Shown in pieces: positions 58,654 to 64,000 of a stretch of 64,000 bases of DNA. Source of the DNA: Plantago ovata (lineage: Eukaryota; Streptophyta; Magnoliopsida; Lamiales; Plantaginaceae); assembly GCA_028274465.1 (NCBI GenBank), contig CM051457.1:113025982-113089981 (forward strand), written 5' to 3'. The translations under genes and the position numbers were made by a program. Every line of letters begins with the position of its first letter. Position 1 is the first letter of the stretch. The notes under the pieces are model-generated. The model was not told the origin of the DNA, did not search any database, and was given only the letters and a program-made list of their open reading frames with translations.

Positions 58654-59628
58654 TTGGGTCAATTGCAGATTTGGTCCTGTAACTCTCGATCCACTTTGAA
58701 TTTGGTCCTCTACATTTTGAATACGGTCCTATACGGTGCAATTTGCTTATGTGGCGGCGAATTTGAGTTGAGGTGGACGAGAACTGACTAGGAAGAACTG
58801 CAACGGAACATGACGAACTGAACTCGGATGAACTAGTGGAGTTTTGCCCAAAATTGAAAGTTCCCATTTCGTATAAACCCTAAACCTAACTTGCAATCAA
58901 AATCGATCCCTTTTCCAATAAAAAATGAATTTTATTTCTTTTTTCTGGTTTACCGTGATCAATCTCCGTAAAAAGGGCTTGATTAAGCACCGTAACGGAG
59001 CTTATGAAGCCCTGAGAGCTGAGCTTTATGATGCTCTGTTTTTTCCGAAAAATCGAGCTTAATAAAGCTCTGTTTTCAGAGCTTTATAAGCTCCGTTACA
59101 GAGCTTATCAAGATAAGCTCTGTTTTCAGAGCTTTATCGAGCACTGTTTCATAGATTAACGGAGCTTAATCAATCAAGAAAGAAAGAACAAACCTAGAAA
59201 CGAATTAAGGGGCTGGAATTTAACAATGAATATTTCTTGCCCAATTGTGCCTGAATCAGAAATGGAATCACAAAAACACGGGCTCAAATTGAGTGGGAGA
59301 GGAGGCCACCATTGTTGAAACTCAGAGCTTGAATTAGGCAATTAGCTCCGTAAACAAAGCATGCTAAGCTCTGTTTTGCTGAGCTTATTTTCTCCCCAAT
59401 CCTATCCCTACCGTAGCCTTAATCCGATTGGCATCAATTCCAGTGACAAGGCATGACATGGATGTGATTGGGACTCTGTTTGATGACTGTGCAGCCACCC
59501 CAGACGAATACATACAAATCTACGACGTTTTATACGGTTTAGGGGACTCAATTCGCCAATTCGCGCAAACTAAGGACCAAATCCGAAGTGGACCGAGAGT
59601 TACATGACCAAATCTGCAATTAACCCAA
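58654..59628. mobile_element. Terminal-inverted-repeat element, 975 bp
   Basis: Left end TTGGGTCAATTGCAGATTTG... and right end ...CAAATCTGCAATTAACCCAA are inverted over at least 60 bp (GTAACTCTCG.TCCACTT is also shared). TATATA flanks both sides (58648-58653, 59629-59634). Interior 58975-59170 is made of GAGCTTAT/AAGCTCTG words in both orientations (AGCTCTGTTTTCAGAGCT). No transposase; superfamily uncertain. Confidence 0.75.
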
Positions 59629-59634
59629 TATATA

Positions 59635-60495
59635 GTCGTCGAGTTAAATAACATCCATCCTATTTAAGGCTATTTAAGGAATGACGATCGAGTCTAAAAA
59701 TGTTACTAATTTAATTTGAATGTAACAATACTTGATCTTGGAGATGAAATGTCATCCTTTTTTTTTTTTTACTGATCGATTCATATTTTACACGGTGGTT
59801 TCAAACTCAACTTCTCAATTCTAACGTACTATTAAGTAGGAAGACCGAACATATTTGTGAATGTAAATGAACATATATCAGAACCCTTTAATAGAAGAGG
59901 GCACATGATTTATAGAATGATGGGTTATAATCATGTTCTTTGTGTGTTCCCTCTGATTGTAATTTTTATGAATGGTCCCAGGTTGTTAGAAAATGCCAAC
60001 GTATGAATTCAAAAATAAAGTTATATAATGTAGCACTTGAACGATCATAAGGTTTGTTAACATGTGGGGTTGTGAGTTATGTTAGGAGTTGAGGATTTTT
60101 AACCTGTAAATCGTTACTCTAAGCTCATTTTTAATGTGACGATTATAATTTCAAATTTGTGTGAGACCTATTTAAAAATAAATGATTGGGTTTGTACACT
60201 ATATGAACTAGTTGTCTAGTTTATATCATACCAAGTCTGGTCATATTTGGACCTATAACTTTTTTATGGGATTTTAGTTGGGTTCAAAACCGAAACCCAT
60301 TTCGAAATGGTTTTGTAGTTGAGAAATTTCTCCATTTCGTAATTCTTTTGGGTAACTTTTGTTTAAAGCGGGGTCAGTGTGTAGGTTTCGTACGTTTTTA
60401 CATTTTGTGAAACGTGTGAGAGCGATGTGAGAAGTTCTTATTAATTGTATTTCTTATACTCGTATTTCCTCTTTTTTACTTAACAATATTTTTCC
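59635..60495. other. Gene-free stretch
   Basis: AT-rich, no ORF or repeat that I can name. Confidence 0.4.
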
Positions 60496-60500
60496 GTTTC

Positions 60501-60994
60501 TGATGAGGAGATTATGTGACCTTACCCGTCGAACAAGCGTGCATGATGACCCTCGAGGCAAAGGGAGCTTCGGTTTGGTCTCAAGGCCGACCCTACCTCT
60601 TCCCTCGAACAGACATGTCGAAAGTAGCAGGGGTCGAAGGAGACCGTAGTACATCCTAGTACTGACAAGACGTTCTTTTGTCCGGTTCCTAGCTAACACC
60701 CTTGGAAGAGCATGGGGTCCACGTTCGTATCCTATATATATACCTGTGCATTTATTATCACAACACACACTATTCCACATTTACTACACTTATGCTGCCC
60801 GATTATTCCCATGCAAAATACGTTAAGTCATACCCGATCTAACTGAGGTAGATCGAGCCTTACCCCCTAACACTACTATCCTCTTATCTTCGACAGGTTC
60901 CGAGTTCGCGTTTCCTCCCAAGATAAACTCATCCCTCTACTTATTATGGGACGAGAGATGATGCATTTGTCTTGACCGTTTTCTACCCGCATCA
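60501..60994 (+). mobile_element. Solo LTR with perfect 5-bp target duplication
   Basis: 494 bp from TGATGAGGAG to ACCCGCATCA, i.e. TGATG...CATCA inverted ends. GTTTC flanks both sides (60496-60500 and 60995-60999). A TATA-like CTATATATATACC at about 60730 points to plus orientation. No internal region, primer site or coding sequence remains. It shows no resemblance to the chromovirus LTR. Confidence 0.88.
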
Positions 60995-60999
60995 GTTTC

Positions 61000-62453
61000 A
61001 TAAAAATGTTTAAAAGTAGAGTGTGAGTTCTAGACTTCTAGTATAAAAGTAATAAAATGAAATGATACAGTATGGCTCTATACTCATTCGAATAGTTTAC
61101 TCGAATAGTTTACTGGACATAAATTTATTTGAAAGTTCGACTAAATTACGATTACCAGTGAACCACCAACATTTATCATACCATTAAATTAATGAAAAAA
61201 GTTCCTTTTGCATGTCTAAGCGTGGTTGTGCGTGCAGTCGCATAATGCCCAAACATCAAGAAGTTGGAGCAATTTACAATGGCGAATATAAATAGATTTA
61301 TTATCTTCATACCAACACCATATACCGCTTACGAGTAGTAGTACTTAAAAGAATATTGGTTCCTCATCGTGTATCCAAGGTTTTGTCTTCTTAGATCATA
61401 ATATTATCAATATGTTGTTGACAAGTATGTTCACTTCACTTGTCTTTTCTTAGTTTTGAGCCCCGGAACAAAATATTGTCGACTTCAATGCACCTTTAAT
61501 TTTGAGACAATAATTATTATACGTAGTAGTAGTATTTTTTTCACCAATTTAATTATTTATAGTCTTTTAAACAGATACTGTACAAAACTAAATCTCAACT
61601 TCGATTATACTATTCGTGCTACTAGACAATATATAGTTCATTAACCTTTTGACTTTGCTACGTACAAGCTAGCTTGACTGACTCATTGTTTCGTTCTTGA
61701 AATGGAGTTAGGTCGGAGTCAGCCGGACCACGATTCTGAAATCACGGATTATGATTTTCGAATCGTGAGTCTATATGGTTCGAACTCGTTGGTCTCGAAC
61801 TCTGATCATACTAGACATACGACTTCATATAATTTCTATACTGTCAAAATGATGGTTCCATGGTTCAGTTCTCGAATTAAGAATCATCTTTTTACCTTTC
61901 AAAATGATCGTTCCAATATGGAACAGCTAGCCAGTTGCACAATTTCAAGAATGTACTCGTAACATCATTTCTAACTAGTTCTATAGTTTACGGTTTCATG
62001 ATTACCGTTGACCATATTTCGATTCTCAATTCTATTTAATGAGTATTTGCAAATGATTTTGAAACCTACTTTTAACTTACTTCTGTTGGAAGTTGAATAA
62101 AATTGATTTTAAGCAAAATTCATGCGTGTTTGCAATTTTGATGAAAAAAGTAACAAATTTTAGAAGCAAAAGCATCGTTTGAAATGATTCTCAACTTTTG
62201 ACGGTTACATGCTTTTTTTAGAAAAAGCTACAACAGAAGTTGACAAATCAAACACTCAAATTTCAACTTCTCTACTCCAATATCACAAAAATATTTTTTT
62301 TTAAACATTTGCAAACACTCACTTAGTAGGGTATTTAACTAGTTAAAACTAACTCTAGCATAAAAAAGTTTTAAATTCTTCCCCGTGATATAACTAGGGG
62401 ACCCATATAACTATACTCTATGTTTAGGTGTCTTACTAGTACTGGTACTTGCG
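61000..62453. other. Gene-free stretch
   Basis: No gene supported. The 86-codon frame at 61702-61962 starts with ATG but shows no motif or splice context. Otherwise AT-rich. Confidence 0.35.
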
Positions 62454-62456
62454 CTA

Positions 62457-62817
62457 AGCATTCACAACAGTTTCCCTATTAAAATTTTTCAAAAATCATT
62501 TTAAACTCGTTCCCTATAATATTTTAAGTACGTATTTAACAATTTACTAAAATCAGATTCCCTTTTAGTGATTTAATATAACTATAAATAATAATTTGAA
62601 TAACCACATATTCTAAATATAGTATATAAATTAGTTATGAATACACTAAAAACGTTTTATGCATGCACAAGTTTAGGCATGTGAATAGTTTTCCCTATTT
62701 TTTTAGTGGTCCATTCAAGTTTTAGGGAAACTGATTTTTTATGATTTTAACACATATTTTGATTTTTTGTCAATATGTAAGAAAAAAAGATAATTTAAGG
62801 AAGCTGTTGTGAATGCT
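62457..62817. mobile_element. Tourist/Harbinger-like MITE, 361 bp
   Basis: Inverted ends AGCATTCACAACAGTTTCC and GGAAGCTGTTGTGAATGCT, flanked by CTA on both sides (62454-62456, 62818-62820). A 3-bp duplication and GCATTCACAA-type ends fit PIF/Harbinger MITEs. AT-rich, non-coding interior. Confidence 0.7.
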
Positions 62818-63061
62818 CTAATCTTGTTAGTATTACTATTATTCAGTAAATTAAATTAAAAAAATTATCACTCCCGTTCCGTTCTCTTGTTTTCATAATA
62901 GTAATGGGATATTTAAATCTAGTGGTCGTACGGTACGTTATGCATCGATATGTCGAAAAATTGGACAGGAGTTGCCGCTGGAAGTACTGAAAAATGATGG
63001 AGCATGTAAAAGATATAAATAAAGAAGATAAAATGAGTTGTTCTTCAACTCAAATACAGTA

Positions 63062-63673
63062 TATATTGCCCCTCCCCAAGGTGTATCCTGTTTGTTCACT
63101 GATTGTTCAGTCTTAGACAATGGTGATGCAGGAATAGGATGTGTAATTACTAATTACTGATCCACAGGGTAAGTTTGTACAGGTTTTGCTACTTTTGGGG
63201 GCAAATGTGACAACCATACCGCATAACTCTGGGCTATTAGAGCTGGATTGATTGCTGCTAGTAATTTAAATATTTCTTCTATACTTATCAAAACAGATTC
63301 TCAGTTTGCCCTTCATGTTTTATGCAGGAAGCTGGATCCTCGTCGGCCATTTTGGACACTTGCGAGTGATATCCACCAACTCAAGTCGAATTTTGGGACT
63401 GTTTACATCCACAACATCTATAGGGAGAAGAATATTGCGACAGACTTGCTCTCTAAAGTTGCTAGATTTCGGCATGACGTAGTAGCACACCAGTTCATTG
63501 TAGAATCTCACCTAGTTGAATCATGGACTTTGGACATTTTGCCAGCTTGGCTTGAACAATGTTTTGTATCAAATATATCCGGGGTGACCACCCGACTTGT
63601 GGGAACGACCCCTGGCCAAGCTATGTACAACCTCTAAGTAGGAATAAAAGCTACTTCGTAAAAAAAAAAAAAC
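63062..63673 (+). mobile_element. 5'-truncated LINE 3' end with RNase H-like ORF and 13-bp target duplication
   Basis: Flanked by CTCAAATACAGTA at 63049-63061 and 63674-63686, with poly-A at about 63659-63672. It encodes a plant-LINE RNase H-like domain: LFTDCSVLDNGDAGIGCVI, then (frame 63248-63637) IAASNLNISSILIKTDSQFA and TVYIHNIYREKNIATDLLSK. Frame changes and stops near 63160-63230 break the domain. Dead copy. Confidence 0.88.
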
Positions 63674-63686
63674 CTCAAATACAGTA

Positions 63687-64000
63687 GATGGTCATCTCGA
63701 TTATAAGGGAGACATTGTGCCCCTCTCACTATTCATATTCATGTGGGTCCCATAGTGAACTCACTGCTCATTGAGATTGGAAAAAAGCAAATAGATCGAT
63801 AATTACTTTTATGAGACTGGTCGAGTCAATTAGCCGGATGGGTTAAACAATAGGAGAGGAGTGTTAATTGTGTTGGGTAGTATGAGTTCGTAAAACGGTC
63901 AATTTAACTTACAACAATTATTTTGCTCAAGTATAGAAGAAGTAATTAAAGACATAAGTAGGAAAAATAAACATTATAAAAAATTCATTCTATAAAATGT
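63687..64000. other. Right edge, gene-free
   Basis: AT-rich sequence with no feature that I recognise. Confidence 0.4.

Noticed and set aside
61702..61962. 86-codon ATG-started ORF
   Set aside because: No recognisable domain, no splice context, AT-rich surroundings.

Overview
The window is eudicot nuclear DNA. It is AT-rich and has spliced genes with GT-AG introns. It carries a single-exon GRAS gene with a perfect miR171 site, a plant-type NPF7 transporter, plant VAP27, and plant transposons (a Tekay-like chromovirus with an initiator tRNA-Met primer site, FAR1-type MULE, Helitron ends, Stowaway MITEs). I cannot name the genus from sequence alone.

Layout. At the left edge lies the 5' two-thirds of TSR1 on the minus strand (12 exons visible, 158-4426, running off the left edge). 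From about 4655 to 20660 there is a large, dead Mutator-like element. It has a FAR1/MULE transposase gene on the plus strand (5207-18009) and a convergent, internally deleted ULP1/C48 peptidase-like gene on the minus strand (18562-20197). A 9.2-kb Ty3/gypsy chromovirus (5913-15158, minus) sits in the first intron of the transposase. Its LTRs differ at only about 15 positions, so it is young, but its gag is broken and it has no matching target-site duplication.

From 20.7 to 27 kb there is nested transposon debris: a hAT-like element, a LINE/SINE tail with a 14-bp target duplication, a second copy of the TSR1 promoter, two Helitron 3' ends, a 295-bp tandem repeat and two Stowaway-like MITEs. 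Intact host genes follow: an NPF7-type transporter (27173-29671, minus), VAP27 (31317-35186, plus), a UIM plus EF-hand acidic protein (36691-42028, minus) whose first intron is swollen by six copies of a ~490-bp repeat, and a HAM/SCL6-type GRAS factor (50973-52556, minus). The remainder is gene-free and holds LINE 3' ends, a 1.1-kb foldback element, a 975-bp inverted-repeat element, a solo LTR with a perfect 5-bp duplication and a Tourist-like MITE.

The host genes are unrelated housekeeping or developmental genes (ribosome biogenesis, ion transport, ER contact sites, meristem control) and do not form a pathway. The least explained structures are the dispersed ATGTTC-type motif that fills the non-coding parts of the MULE, the foldback element, the intronic tandem array, the extra leader ORF of the chromovirus, and the duplicated TSR1 promoter.
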